This document shows, in pieces, positions 11,938-23,538 of a DNA stretch of 64,000 bases. Location: contig CM043960.1 in NCBI GenBank assembly GCA_014529385.2, forward strand, positions 70,373,410 to 70,437,409, read 5' to 3'. The notes beneath the pieces are model-generated. The model was given only the letters and a program-made list of their open reading frames with translations. It searched no databases and was not told the origin of the DNA. The DNA comes from Adiantum capillus-veneris. Taxonomy: Eukaryota > Streptophyta > Polypodiopsida > Polypodiales > Pteridaceae. A program made the position numbers and the translations under genes. Every line of letters begins with the position of its first letter. Position 1 is the stretch's first letter.

Positions 11938-12640
11938 TACAAAATAAAATGAAGTACAACAAAAGGTTGAAAAAAAATTCGTTATCAGCGTCAATATCAA
12001 TGCCTGAGGATGGTGTGCATTGGGCGTCTTTTGAGAAAAGTATTGCAACGGTCGCTCTAGAGCTTCGTCAGTGTGTACTTATGGCATTGTCGTGGGGGGG
12101 GTCAGATGCAATAGATGAGGAGAGCGAGAAATGAAACAAAATAAATTGTTACATTAAAGGCCAGCTTGAAAGGCCAAAATGACATATGATACAATCTCGA
12201 TGGAGCTAATTACAATATTATCTGGGTATAAAATAAAATGAAGTGAAGTGCAAAGCTAAAACAAAAGCGTAAAATCTACATGCTAAAATCATCATCAGCA
12301 TTGTTGTGAATGCCCAAGGATGTCTGATTTCCGGCCTAGTCGGAGGAAATATTGCAGCAGTTATTGAAGAGCTTCGTCATTGTCTGCCTCTATAATTAGC
12401 CTTACTCAGAGGGGGGAATGGGGGGAAAGAGATTAAATAAAATGGAATGTTATATTAAACACTGATACACTCCATGTGAATTGAATCCAATGCCTTGCTT
12501 GGGTACAATTTAAAATGAAGTAAAGTAGAAACCCTTCATCAGCAGCATCGCCGATGTCCTGACTCGTCGGAGAAAATATTGAAGCGGGCACTGCCGAGCT
12601 TCGTCAATGGTCGCCAATAGCATAAGGGGGAAACTGCCAT
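11938..12640. repeat. Three diverged copies of a ~280-bp module in L1
   Basis: Copies start near 11938, 12228 and 12507. Each has TAAAATGAAGT, then 60-100 bp later an AAATATTG(A/C)AGC-like word and GAGCTTCGTCA. The third copy is the best preserved at GAAGCGGGCACTGCCGAGCTTCGTCA-type sequence. No function is apparent. Confidence 0.6.
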
Positions 12641-13040
12641 ATCAGATGAAGAGAGAGCGCTACTAGGTAAGGGGGGTAAGTTGCAGGTTATGTAGGAGCC
12701 AATGCTTATACATAAAAATGCAACCTGTGCAGGGCCATGAGGAGCTCTCCTGTGGAGGTTGACAATTGCCTGAGGGTTGGATGGCCGCCAGCAGCGGGTG
12801 AGAAGGGGTTGGGAGGAGCTTTGGAGAGCGATGTAGAGGGTGTGGGGCCTCCTTAAGGCTAGCAAGGGCATGAAGTCATTGCCATTCCATAATCTTGATG
12901 CAATTACTGCTATTGGAACATAAACTAGCCTCGTGGGAAGAAACGACACTTTCCTATAATTCCTTGCACATCCACATCTGTAGGTAACAAATTCCCTTTA
13001 CTGATGGAAAAGGCTAAGAGTAAATAGTTTGTCAGCGTTT

Positions 13041-13541
13041 CTATGTTTCCCATAGAAAGTTCCCAATGGCAAGCTCGCGCATATCAACGAGTGTGGAAGG
13101 GATAGGCAGACCATACTCTTCCAGCAAACGAGCGAGCCTCCACTCCTCCATGGCCTCATAGTCCGCACGTGAGAATAGAGGATAGTGCAGGGGCATCTGG
13201 AAAACGGAAGGCACGGAAGCGCTGGTCACTCCAAATGTGGAAGGGTAAGGCACTCGCAACCTAGGAGATGAGCAAGTCTCGTGTTGCTGCTCCAAATGAA
13301 ACAGATGCTGCTCAGAATTTGAGCGTTTCTTTTCTGAAATAAGCTTCTGGACAGACTGCTCCAGGAGCTCACCATAGCTAGAACTTGGGGGAGGGTTGCA
13401 GATGATGATGGCCTGAAGTCGTCTTGTGTGTGTGTCTATGTGTGGGAGCGGTTTTTGAGATTCAAGAGAGAAACACGTAGCTAATGTTAGCATGCACAGA
13501 GAAAGATGGAGAAAGAGTTCATGGAGGGCTGCGTCAGGCAT
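13041..13541 (-). CDS. DUF7722-like passenger ORF inside L1
   Basis: The open frame has 166 codons on the same strand as L1. Its last ~55 residues, starting VFQMPLHYPLFSRADYEAME and continuing with EEWRLARLLEEYGLP and ending IGNFLWET, resemble the conserved block of small plant proteins of the DUF7722 type (pattern LHYPRY..DYE.MEEWKLD.LL.EYGL and a terminal AMGAFLW). That match is from memory of the family, not a search. The N-terminal half is serine-rich, with a basic stretch LISEKKRSNS, and is not recognised. The true start is uncertain; the first methionine is at 13541 and an upstream exon is possible. It is most simply a host gene copied into a non-autonomous retrotransposon. Confidence 0.55.
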   Translation of the reverse strand: MPDAALHELFLHLSLCMLTLATCFSLESQKPLPHIDTHTRRLQAIIICNPPPSSSYGELLEQSVQKLISEKKRSNSEQHLFHLEQQHETCSSPRLRVPYPSTFGVTSASVPSVFQMPLHYPLFSRADYEAMEEWRLARLLEEYGLPIPSTLVDMRELAIGNFLWET

Positions 13542-13552
13542 GCATATTGTTG

Positions 13553-15099
13553 GTTGGTTGGGTGCATCACAACGCGAGAGAGAGAGCTGATGGGCTGCTG
13601 CAACTTACGAGCTGGAGAGAGAGAGAGAGAGAGAGTTCAACAGCATTTGTGTGGTGTGTGTGGGTATGTGCATGGTGGTCGAGAAGCTACCAGTGTATGC
13701 AAGGTGCGGTGCTGCAGTGTTGGTGAAGTTGCTAGGCATGCCAACTCTGCATGGAGAGTGTCGTGTTGATAGGGGTAGTTGTATAGAAAAAGAAAAAGAA
13801 ACAGAACCGTAGGGTGGCCAATCATTGAACGACACTGATGGGTTGTTGGCCCGCCAGGTGCGAGCTGCATGGCGCTGGTAACTGTCACTCGAAGGGGTTG
13901 AACATGCAGAGCCGTCTGTAAGCAAACTAGGAAGACAGAGAGTATAAGATAGAGAGAACAAGTAGTTTCTGTGTGTGCGGATGTTAGTAGTCCAGAGTGA
14001 GAGATCAAAGAGGTGCGAATTGCATGCAAGGGGCTGCTATGGTTGGTGACAGGGAGTTCAATGAGAGCCGTGTGTGGTGCCGCCAGCTGGATATCTTGTG
14101 TTTGAGCCGCAGAGTAAGGTTGGTGGAGACAGATAGCGGTGTAGTTGACGCATTGCAAGACGTCACCCTATATTGACTTTGCATGGCAGACTGGAGTCAG
14201 GGGAAAAAAAAACAGAGGGTTGGTTGCATGCGACTCACAGAAAAAGCCTAGGTGTACACAGTTGCATGCCCACTGCAGATTTACTACCATACATAAGTGA
14301 TGAGGGCTTTTGGTGAGCAACGGCCGCTCGTAAGAGATGAGATTTACTGCTACACGTAAGAGAGAGATTTATTCCTTCATGTAAGTGGAGAGAGGGAGAG
14401 AGATTTAATGCTGCCGTTCACAAAGAAGGAATCACTTGCATGCGCTCAAGTGATGAAACTTGGCCTCCATGCTGGCGCAATCCCGTAGAGTCCATCCAAA
14501 ATTGATTTCATAATGGTCGCACTTCAATCCTCTCCCCTACCAAGTGGTGGTTCCCGCCAATTCTTTGCAACGCCTTCTTCTTCTCCTAATTGACAATTGC
14601 TCAATTCCCTTTTCTTTGCTTCCTTAATATTCAGCAGCCACATGCAAGGAGTCTTTCACGTGTCTCCTTGAGTACTTTTAAGATTTCCCTTACAATGTCA
14701 AGGGTTCTCCTCTTCTATCTCGTCTTATCAAATCTCTAGTTGATCTTATACATCTATCACCATTGCATACCAAACTTTTCATGTGCTAATGACTAGCGTG
14801 GTGATTCATGCTAATGATATTGGGAATGAAATCTAGTGCTAATTAATGCATTAATTTTAACATAACTAGTCTTTGCATTAATACTATGTTAACTTGCTCA
14901 TAGTATAAAATTGTCGTTTCTACTATCTTATTCAGATATCTTTCACTAATTACAAATTAATGAAGGATTAACGCCAAAATTGCCTGAAAAAGATAGTATA
15001 AAACAAGGACATAGAATTATAAATTTTAAAAACCAAAAGAAAACAGGAGCACTTAGCTTTTGGTTATCCAAATCTGCCAACCACTGGAGCGTAGCCTCA
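13553..15099. other. L1 5' internal region without recognised genes
   Basis: Overlapping ORFs on both strands (for example minus 13637-14158, 173 codons) have no recognisable domain. Short GA runs (13614-13633) and an ATTTACTGCTACA/AGAGAGAGATTTA repeat near 14335-14415 are present. It probably represents leader or captured non-coding sequence. Confidence 0.4.
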
Positions 15100-15111
15100 G
15101 CTTTGATACCA
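15100..15111 (-). other. L1 primer-binding site
   Basis: The minus strand reads TGGTATCAAAGC, one base after the LTR end TGTAGCA at 15113. It is a one-base variant of the initiator tRNA-Met site. Confidence 0.8.
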
Positions 15112-15112
15112 C

Positions 15113-15558
15113 TGCTACAAACGGGAGCGCGGAGAGCCCTGCAAAATACCGAAAAACAATATACTACAAGCCGTAAAACGGACAAATCTAACAAAGAGAG
15201 ACAGAGAGGGAGATAGAGAGAGAGAGAGAGAGCACGTGCAGGCGCACCTCCTAGAGCGGAGTGCTACGCCGGCACGACGAGAAGGAAAAGAGGAGAGAAA
15301 GAAGAGAAACGCAGACACTGGGTGTAATCCCCCCCCGTGCAAGAGTGACCATTTCCCTCTTGCACGTATTTAATTTATAGGTTCTTGAATGGTCAAAGTG
15401 AGTACAAACTGGCCGGCCGGTCATAAATGGCCAAAGCTCATAAAGAGCACTTGAATAATAAAATGTACAATATATATTTTCATTCTCATAGGCCTAGCTC
15501 GGTCTAGTCTTTTCCACCTGTTAACTGCAATAAATCATAAAATATCATTGTTATAACA
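15113..15558 (-). repeat. L1 5' LTR
   Basis: It is 446 bp, minus sense TGTTATAACAATG...TGTAGCA, followed by the primer site and bounded outside by TATTC (15559-15563). Confidence 0.85.
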
Positions 15559-15563
15559 TATTC

Positions 15564-15958
15564 ATCTACAGCGAAGATCTTCCCATGTACCTTGAGTAGC
15601 AGGGGACTTTTTTATCTTCCCTCTATCACCTCAAAAGGTGCTTTTCCCATGGAAGTATGTACAGCGTTATTGTAATCATACTCCACTAAGGGCAAGTACT
15701 TCTCCCATTGGGACCTTTGATCTACTTCTGTGACATAAGCTTTTTGTAGATCAAGAATTGTTAGGTTAGCTAATTCACTTTGGCCATCCGTTTGGGGATG
15801 ATAGGCCGAGAGAAGTTTAGCCTTGTACCTTATTTCTCAAAGAAATCCTTGCCAAAATTACTGGTCATTCTAGGATCTCTATCCACCACATAGACATTGG
15901 CAAGCATGGTATTTGAAGATTTGTGATATAAAGAGGGTTGCCATTTGATGGGTTTTAA
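15564..15958 (-). pseudogene. G1 integrase core fragment
   Basis: The minus strand aligns with the G2 integrase at about 34780-35145. Shared words include GATCCTAGAATGACCAGTAA and CAAACGGATGGCCAAAGTGA, the region around the second catalytic aspartate and the QTDGQ motif. It is frameshifted throughout and joined at ~15959 to LTR sequence by a large deletion. Confidence 0.75.
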
Positions 15959-17037
15959 TGTCCCAAGACCTCACACACCTTCAAAAATGGTGAGAGCTAG
16001 CAAGGAATGAGTATAGATTGAGAGGAAGAAGAAGTATCGAAATAATTATTCTCCTCACATAATCACTTTAATAGCATAGCTTAGTTTAGTTATTAGCATG
16101 GTAGAGGAGATGAGCATGCCATTGAAGCTTGGCTCTTGGTTGGATTTGCATTCCATAGCCAAGAGTTGTTGGTGTAAGCCTCTACTTCTCAATGCTTGGA
16201 GAAGGAGATGGATTTCCTCTTGCTCACATGAGTTGTGTGTGTGTGTAGCAATGAGTTAGAGTAAAATGGAGCCTTCTCTCTCATCTTGGCCAACCCCTCT
16301 TGCTATTTGCTCATGTTGGCATCCTATTGGCCCCTGTAAAGCTTAGCCAATCACAAATTAAAAGCATAATTGCTAGCCTTGTGTCATGTGTCTCCCTTTC
16401 CCCTTTTGTGAGACCTTTAGGTAATTAAATAATTCAATTTAACCCTATTGGACCTCTTAGTCTTCTAGCCAATAGGAATCAGGCAAGCCACTGGGCTGTT
16501 GAATGCTCATCGGACCCCTTGGTAGACTGTCCAATAGTCTTCTAGGGAGCTTAATTTCTATTGGTTCTTTTATCAAGCATTTTTAAATTGATTAGAATAA
16601 ATTTACTCTAGCCTAATTCTCATTGGTCTATGGCCATCCAATAGGATTTGAGAGAAGCTTGGGAACAACTGGCCTAGGAGCTTAACATGTGTCCAATATA
16701 CCCTTTGTGTAAAGAGGAGCTTGGAAGTGTGTATGTGTGTGTTTCTCTCTCATCCCCTACTCTCATGGCTCACCCCCTCCTTCATAGGGATGTGGGAATC
16801 CTTTTTAGTCTTCCCATGACCATCCAATTTTCCCTTACATTGGCCTTTGGACAATTGAAAAAAAATAGGAACCTCAGCCTATGGAAGTCTTAATGGAGGT
16901 GAACCTTAGGTCTTTTAAGCCCCATTGAAGCACATTGCTCTTTTGCAGACTGTCCCCCTTTGGATCCCTATTTTCCCTCCTTTGGATCCCTGCAAAGACT
17001 GTTCTTGCAGCCTTACCAATATTCTAGCTTTTACTCC
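15959..17037 (-). repeat. G1 5' LTR, main fragment
   Basis: It matches 7515-8620 of the 3' LTR. It lacks the LTR's last ~380 bp (deleted with the 5' interior). Its first ~79 bp lie at 37733-37811 beyond the G2 insertion. The TATA box seen in the 3' LTR is altered here (CTTCATAGG). Confidence 0.8.
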
Positions 17038-17882
17038 TGTCATAAAATCTAATATCTAATATCTAACCAACCCAAATGATTCTCTCATATTAAATTGATC
17101 ACTTAATGTGGGAGAATAAATGGGAACAAGGGTTAAGATATAGACACGTGCTTATAGATCTATCTAAACACGGGGCCAATGGTAAAGGGACCCAAATGAG
17201 AGATGGTCTATCAAAGAGCAAGGCTAACCAATGGAGTATAAGACCTTAGGGTTAGCTTCATTGAAGACCTCCAACAATGTGTGTAAAAGTCCTTTCACCT
17301 TAGGTAAGCTAGGGCTGACCTTGAGGCACGGGAACCCGACCCAACTCGAGGTGCTAGAGATGCTTGAGGTGCTTAATGACTTGAGGTGCTTGACATGCTT
17401 GAGATGCTAGGGTTGCACTTGAGGTGAGAACCTAGCCCAAGCTTAAAGTGCTTAAGGGCCAAGCTTGTGGTGGGAACTGGGCCTATGCATGAGGGGCTTG
17501 AGGTGTCAAAAAGTCAATTATTCAATCCCTACAAAGAGGGGGAGAGCCCTACATGAGGGGGGATGAGAGAGAGCACCCACACACTCACACAAGGCATGCA
17601 TGGTACAAAGAAAGCAAAAGGGACACTTGTCAAGTTCCTCCTCATGTTGCCCTCATGGTGTGCCTGAAGCCTATTGGTTAGCCACCCAAGGGTTCCAATG
17701 ATAATTTAGGATATTTAATTAATTTATTTTGCATTTATCTAGCCCTCTCTCTCAAAGGAGAAAGGGGGACACTTGTCTCAAGGCTACCCTTGCTGTTTGT
17801 AATGTCTCCTGCTTATGATTGGCTAGGCCTGGAGGGGTCCAATGAGCTTCAAGCATGAGCTACAAGGGGGGGTCAACCCAAG
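17038..17882 (+). repeat. G2 5' LTR, left half
   Basis: It starts TGTCATAAAATC and follows the 3' LTR (36086-36992) closely until T1 begins at 17883. The GAGGTGCTTGA minisatellite at 17345-17430 is about 75 bp shorter than in the 3' LTR. The right half of this LTR is not found anywhere in the window. Confidence 0.85.
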
Positions 17883-18936
17883 TGTTGAAAGGACGCCCTT
17901 TCAACAACGTTTCCATAAAGATTCCATTAAGATTCCTCAAAGATTCTATAAAGATTCCACATGAAGATGGTGATGAAGTAATGAAGATGAAGATGGATGC
18001 TGCAACATGAAGATACGAGTTCATGGACGTCATCGAATATCCCGTTATTAATATTTTGAACCATTACGGCCACTTTTGTAATGTTTACGGGAAACTCATA
18101 TTTCAAATCGGCACTTGTATTTTGGCCACAGATGCTTGTATAATGAGTAAAGCCAACTCAGTTTCTTGTAATTAAGCTTTGTAGAAGCCTAGGGACAATT
18201 CAGGTCATTTGGTCGAACATTAGGTTTGAAGGCTTTGTATATAAGCTAAAACCTAAGGCTTTGCAAAAAACATATTACGTTATCTCAAATAATATACAGT
18301 CGTGGGTTCTGCAGCACACAGTAGTGAGCTTCACGCACACACGCCGTCGCGCACACTAATCACATTGTAGATATGAGAGAAGGAGCGTGTTAGCATCGAG
18401 AAGCTCTCCGCGTCGATGCAAGCAATGCAAGCCGAGGACCACATCGCGAGCCCGCCTGCTACGAGCTATATTTGGTCGTAAGTACCTCAAACGACATCCG
18501 TTCTGAATGATTGAGTAGTCGTTAGAATCAGGGCGAGAAGCTCTTCGTGTTGATGTCTTTGTAGATTAGTTCCGGACACTTTGGAAATTGTTGTTTTGAG
18601 TCTATCGCGACAGCGATTAGAAGTCTTACAGTTATGGTTTTTAGGGTTTAGGTGTTTGGCCACATAGGATATGTCCTTGTAAGTCTTACCCTCTGATTTC
18701 GAGTCATTCCGATATGATTTGAGACTGTTTCGAGCTTGTAGTGTTTCGTAGGATGCGTTGTCTGTTTCTTTGCTTTATGGTAGTGTTGTGGTAGGATTAG
18801 TGACTGTAGAGTGTTGGGTTGACAACCCAGAGATTGCCTCCATGCCCTAGTCGGGTCAGCTACGTCCTCGGATTGACAGTTTGTTGGTCTGTGTTCTCGA
18901 TGTGCTCCATCGTCCGTCGCGGCGTACCGACTAACA
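17883..18936 (+). repeat. T1 5' LTR (1054 bp)
   Basis: It starts TGTTGAAAGG and ends CTAACA just before the primer site. The first 24 bp form a perfect hairpin (10-bp stem TGTTGAAAGG/CCTTTCAACA, 4-base loop). A TATA box TATATAAG lies at 18238-18245. A GAGTCTATCGCGACAGCGAT word near 18598 contains half of the palindrome found in the leader array. Confidence 0.9.
18238..18245 (+). promoter_or_regulatory. T1 LTR TATA box
   Basis: TATATAAG is conserved in both LTRs (also 28963-28970). The transcript start would be about 30 bp downstream, defining U3 as roughly the first 390 bp. Confidence 0.6.
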
Positions 18937-18937
18937 T

Positions 18938-18956
18938 TGGCGCCGTTGCCGGGGAC
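18938..18956 (+). other. T1 primer-binding site, tRNA-Asp type
   Basis: TGGCGCCGTTGCCGGGGAC begins two bases after the LTR end. It is the primer site known from many plant Ty3/gypsy elements such as Athila. Confidence 0.85.
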
Positions 18957-19509
18957 GAAGCGCCTAAACTAGCGTAGACCACATCACTCGTGTTTGACAG
19001 TATAGCGTTTCTCTAGAGTTTTCTAGAGTGTTGTCACCATTTGCCTTCTTAGTAGGAAGTCAGAGAGCGGATCTCTTGACTGAGGGATAGCCAGGGAGCC
19101 TGCGTCTCACCGAGGTGGTCCACCATGAGGTTGAGGTATGGTTATATTATTTTGTTGTGTGTTTAGATTAGGTTTTATGGTTTGTGTGTTTGGTTGTGAC
19201 TTATGGTTGTGAAGAACTCGAAAGAAAAAAAAACGCAAAAGGTAAGCAGGAGGCTGTTTGCTTGCCAGAAAGCAAAAACAACCATTCAACCATCCAAAGT
19301 AGGACTTTAGGTAGTGTAAGACATCTGATGTTGATCTAGAGTAATTTTGAGGCGGAATTGTGATGATTATGGTAAAAGTGCTCTAAAATGGTCGTTTGAA
19401 AGCCGATTTGAGTGCTTGTTTTTGCATTGGAGACCTTAAGGTAGGGGGGAAAACACAGATTTGGTCCAATCCCAACAAAAAAAAAAAAAAACTCTAAAAA
19501 CCCAAAAAA

Positions 19510-21200
19510 CAAAAATCTGAAACCAAATCTGCAATTTTCAACAAAAAAAAAAAAAGTTTGACCTCAAGACCTTGTTTTGCATATGCTCTAGAGCTTGTAT
19601 GTGAAATTTCAAAGCATTTGCATCAGTGCTTGTGTATCTAAGTGGGAATTTGCTTTTTCCGAGTGTAAGGAAGTGAATTGTGAAATACTTGAATCCAAAG
19701 GAAAAGAAGTCCAAATTGAATGGAACTTTGGGGACAGGCTTCTAAGGGCATTGGGAACCAAACTATCCAAAAACAGAAGAAAAAATCACTTCCCAATGGC
19801 TCTCTGCCTAGTCTATCACGATAGACTGATGAATTGGAGATAGACTCACAATCAGGCAAAACCCCTCATACCACAGGTAAAACACATCAATACAAGGCTG
19901 CTCCCAAAAATTGAGTGTACTTGGACACCTGCTTGACCACCAAACCTCAAGTCCGATGTCCAGAGTCATACTTCAGAGACAAATTGGGTAAAGGGACTTG
20001 ACCAAATTTCCAAACCTTGTGAAACTTGGTATACATGATCTACAGAGGATAGGGAACACATCTGTGAAGAGAAAATTTGAAAAAAGTGTCATGTTAGCCT
20101 ACTTGGTGAGTCTATCGCGATAGACTAAGAACCCAATGATAGAAACTGAATTTTTCAAAAACCTCTGTGGCATAGCTTGGAAAGGTGCTATCAAGGACAC
20201 ATAAAAATTTTGAAGTCATTTGGACATCAGAAAGTGGGTCTAAGACCATTTGAGAGGATTCAACTTGTAGAAAAAACTAGATCTGCTCTAACTGACAAAG
20301 TAAAAGTCCAAACCACTTGAAAATTGGTAGGAGGACTAAGGAGAGGTGTTGGAACACAGTGGTATAGTCAAAGTTTAAGTTTGACCTATAAAAGGGGTAC
20401 TTGCTGAGTCTATCGTGATAGACTCAAAGCAGGGCCAAAGAAATTGAAATTTTCAAAACCCTCTGGAGCATAGCTTGTGTAGCCTCTCAGGAGGTTACAC
20501 ACAAAATTTGGTGGATTTTGGACATTGGGAAGTCATCCTAAGTCTATTTTCTAGTGATCAGATAGACTCAGAATTCTAGAGTTGGAGTTGGAGACCTAAG
20601 AAAAAGTCCAAAACAAGTGGAAATTGGTGAGCAAGGTGTACAAAGCATAGGGAATACAATGGTAAAGAGAAATCTGGAAAATTTTCAAAACTGAAGAACT
20701 TGGTGAGTCTATCGTGATAGACTAGGGTTTTTTCACAAAAATTGAAATTTTTGAAAACTGACCTTAGAGCCTTGTTCTACATGTTGTTGTGAGCCTATGG
20801 TTAAATTTTGAGTAAATTTGGAGTATTGTAAGTGCATCTAAGTGGATTACTTCATAAGATCAGAAAAGAGACTGTTGTTTGATGCAATTTACAAAGGGAA
20901 AGTATTCCAAATTGGTTGAAACTTGATGAGTAGTATCTCAAGAGAAGGGGGAACTCAAATCTGTGAAAACAGTTGAAAAACTGTATCCCAGTAACACTCT
21001 GGTGAGTCTATCGCGATAGACTCAGGAATTCACTGTAGAAAAATCAAAATTCAAATCTGACTTCATATTTGGGTTCAGAAGGCCCATTATACCATGTACA
21101 CAAAGTTTGAGTGCATTTGGACATCTGCAAGGGGTACCTGGTGAGTCTATCGCGATAGACAACTGAGGAAAAAATTTTGAGAAATTTTTTGAAACCAAGT
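19510..21200 (+). repeat. 299-bp tandem repeat array with palindrome, T1 leader
   Basis: Diverged tandem units recur with a strikingly constant period. The core GTCTATCGCGATAGAC or a one-base variant begins at 19811, 20110, 20408, 20707 and 21006 (steps 299, 298, 299, 299), with a further copy at 21145 (+139). The full consensus GAGTCTATCGCGATAGACTC is a perfect 20-bp palindrome. Weaker half-period relatives lie near 20238 and 20540. Other shared words are TTGAAAATTGGTAGGAGG-like and CTCTGTGGCATAGCTTGG-like blocks. The array is in the untranslated leader between primer site and gag. Confidence 0.9.
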
Positions 21201-21633
21201 ATACCACTGGGTTTATCATTGCCTAAGGAGTGCACACACCAATTTTGGGCTCAAACTGACCACTTGCAAAAACATCAGATAGAGCAACTTTCCAAATTAC
21301 ATCTCACTGTTTTGGTCATAACTTTCACATACGGTCTCCGATTCCAAAACTTTTTTTATCAAAACGTAGCTTGAGAGCATCACTACAGATCTTAGAGTAA
21401 ATTGACCAAAATGGTTGCCAACGGCATAATTTTGGTCATTTATAAAAAAAAACGTTGTTTAAGGCCTCAAAATGCATCCGGAAGTCAGGGGTGTCTAAAA
21501 CCGACAATTTGAGAGAATTGTGAGAAAACGCTCACGGTTTTGGACATAGTTTTGGATTTTCCCTGACCAAAACACTTGAACACATTGAGAGAGGTATTAC
21601 TACAGCAAGCTAAAGCTATTAAGCCTAGAAGTC

Positions 21634-23430
21634 ATGTCTACATCAGACCCAGACTCAGCTTATACAAGCACATGGATTGCAGGGATAGATGAGCACCCGC
21701 CCAGAATAGATCTTCCAAACCTACAATACATAAAGACCAATTTTGTGGAGAGATTTTGGACGTATAACCATGAAAGTGAAGGACTATATAGATATATTAA
21801 TGGAAATCAATTCAACCTTTACAGTTGCTTAGAGCCTTACCCAGATGAGCTGATAGAGTACAAGCTCTTATATGTCTATACATACGAGGTCGACCAACAA
21901 TGGACATCTTTATTTGTTGACAAGTATGGACGAGAATATAGAGCTGTAGAAAGCACAAATCCGCGAACCAAATTAGAGATGAGTGGATATTTGGTCAATG
22001 AAGGACCTCAGATACATCCACAAAACACACGAACTTCTAAGAGAATTCCAAAGACGGGACCACCACCTGGATTTCCTCCTAGAGCGATAACGAGAGATGA
22101 AAAGATACCAGAGAGGAGTATGGTTCCATACTTTGCACCCCAAAGTATAAGACCATCTCAGCTAAGAAAATGGGTAAATAGAAAGTACAATGGCATAGGA
22201 GACCCATACGCCCATGTCTCGGCTTTCAAGCAGGTCCTACAAGCAGAATGAGTAGAGGACTTCCACATGCAGTATGAGGGTTTTGGACTTACATTGGAGG
22301 ACAATGCACAAGCATGGTTTGAACTATTGAACCGGAGAGAGTTCACAACCATTGAGAAAATGTTGGATGAATTTGTTCAAGAATTCACCAAGAGGGGCAT
22401 AAAACATAACACCCTTCCTAAGATTCAGGAATTTAAACAAGGCGAAACAGAAACATTGCGACATGCAATATTGTGTTTCAAGCAATATGTTGCTAGATGT
22501 CCTACCCAAGAGTTACCCACGCCAGAACGTCAGATCCTATGCTTCATCAAAGGACTTAGGAATGAGAATCTCCAAAAGGACCTATACATGAAAAGATACC
22601 AAACCTTGGAAGAGGTGACCAAAGCAGCAGTTGACCTAGTTGACAATTGCAAATTCTATGAAGATGGTCAGAAGAAGATGAATGATGCGAGTGAGAAAAA
22701 GAAAACCGCTGATCTTGAGGATAAAAGAGGGAATCTAGGACAAAACCAAGTAACTGTTGAGGAGCAAATCATAGATAATGTGATGCAATGCATCAACCAC
22801 TCTGACAGAGTACCAGCCTATAGAGTTCCTCAACGACGCAGGTGCATGACATGTGGAGGGGACCATCCGACGCAACATTGTCCTGACTATAGACCTAAGA
22901 CTCCACCAGGGTTTGAGCATGTTATGTCTCAACCGCCTAGATATCATCCTGTAGCGGAACAAGTGTTCTTAAGTGAAAGACCCATAGCTGCTAGAAATGC
23001 ATATGTGAGTCATGAGCTTCAAATAGAAAGAAATGTGGTAGATCAGAGGCCACTTCAAGGTCAATATCAAGTATTGCCACAACAACCAATATGTCCATGT
23101 GACAGATGTGGTAGTAGTGATCACTTGATTAAGGATTATCCACACCATGATATCATGATAAATGTATATTGTAATGAGTGTGCAATCACACATATGATTT
23201 TGGATTGTCCTAAGAATCCAAGAAAGAAAGTTAAAATGCAACCACATGTTACCTTTCCTTCTACCATCAAATCAGAGAAAGAACGAGCCGCAACAAAAGG
23301 AGAGACGACAACAACAACAGAGCAAGAAAAAATTGCAAAAGAACAGGTGCTTAAACAACAAGAAGATGAAAGTAAGCAAGTTGCTCCAATAAACGTTGTC
23401 ACAAGAGCACAAGCAAAAGTGCAAGAGTAG
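21634..23430 (+). pseudogene. gag: T1 gag, one internal stop
   Basis: The frame opens at 21634 (MSTSDPDS). Residues ~175-370 form a Retrotrans_gag-type capsid region (KYNGIGDPYAHVSAFKQ ... AQAWFELL ... FTKRGIKHN ... LRHAILCFKQY). Knuckle-like motifs follow: CMTCGGDHPTQHC (~22842), CDRCGSSDHLIKDY with the last cysteine replaced by tyrosine (~23096), and CNECAITHMILDC (~23170). Two of these have CX2CX3HX4C spacing, one residue shorter than the usual CX2CX4HX4C. A TGA at 22249-22251 splits the frame in mid-capsid and a TAG at 23428-23430 ends it. The same frame continues into the next ORF. Confidence 0.82.
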
Positions 23431-23538
23431 AAGCCTACAAATGGAGAGACTAGTAAGAGTTCCAAAAGCCGTAGAAACTCTAGATGAGCAAGAAGGACTA
23501 GAAGGAAAGCGATACTAGAAAGGGAGAAAGGAGAAGAA

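Larger units (their letters stand above)
9553..15558 (-). mobile_element. L1: 6.0-kb non-autonomous LTR retrotransposon (LARD-like), TSD TATTC
   Basis: Two similar LTRs (9553-10036 and 15113-15558) enclose ~5.1 kb with no gag, protease, reverse transcriptase or integrase homology. Identical duplications TATTC lie at 9548-9552 and 15559-15563. Removing L1 restores the G1 integrase reading, in register with G2 near 35147. The minus-strand primer site at 15111-15100 and purine tract GGAGAGGTA next to 10036 fix the orientation. The interior carries a DUF7722-like ORF, a short dispersed repeat and three copies of a ~280-bp module. Movement would need proteins supplied by another element. Confidence 0.85.

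Noticed and set aside
17038-17882. Solo LTR
   Set aside because: Its matching TSD lies at 37728-37732, so it is the interrupted 5' LTR of G2.
19811-21160. Regularly spaced palindromes as a CRISPR-like array
   Set aside because: Spacing is ~299 bp and the spacers are themselves diverged copies of one another; it is a tandem repeat in a plant retrotransposon leader.
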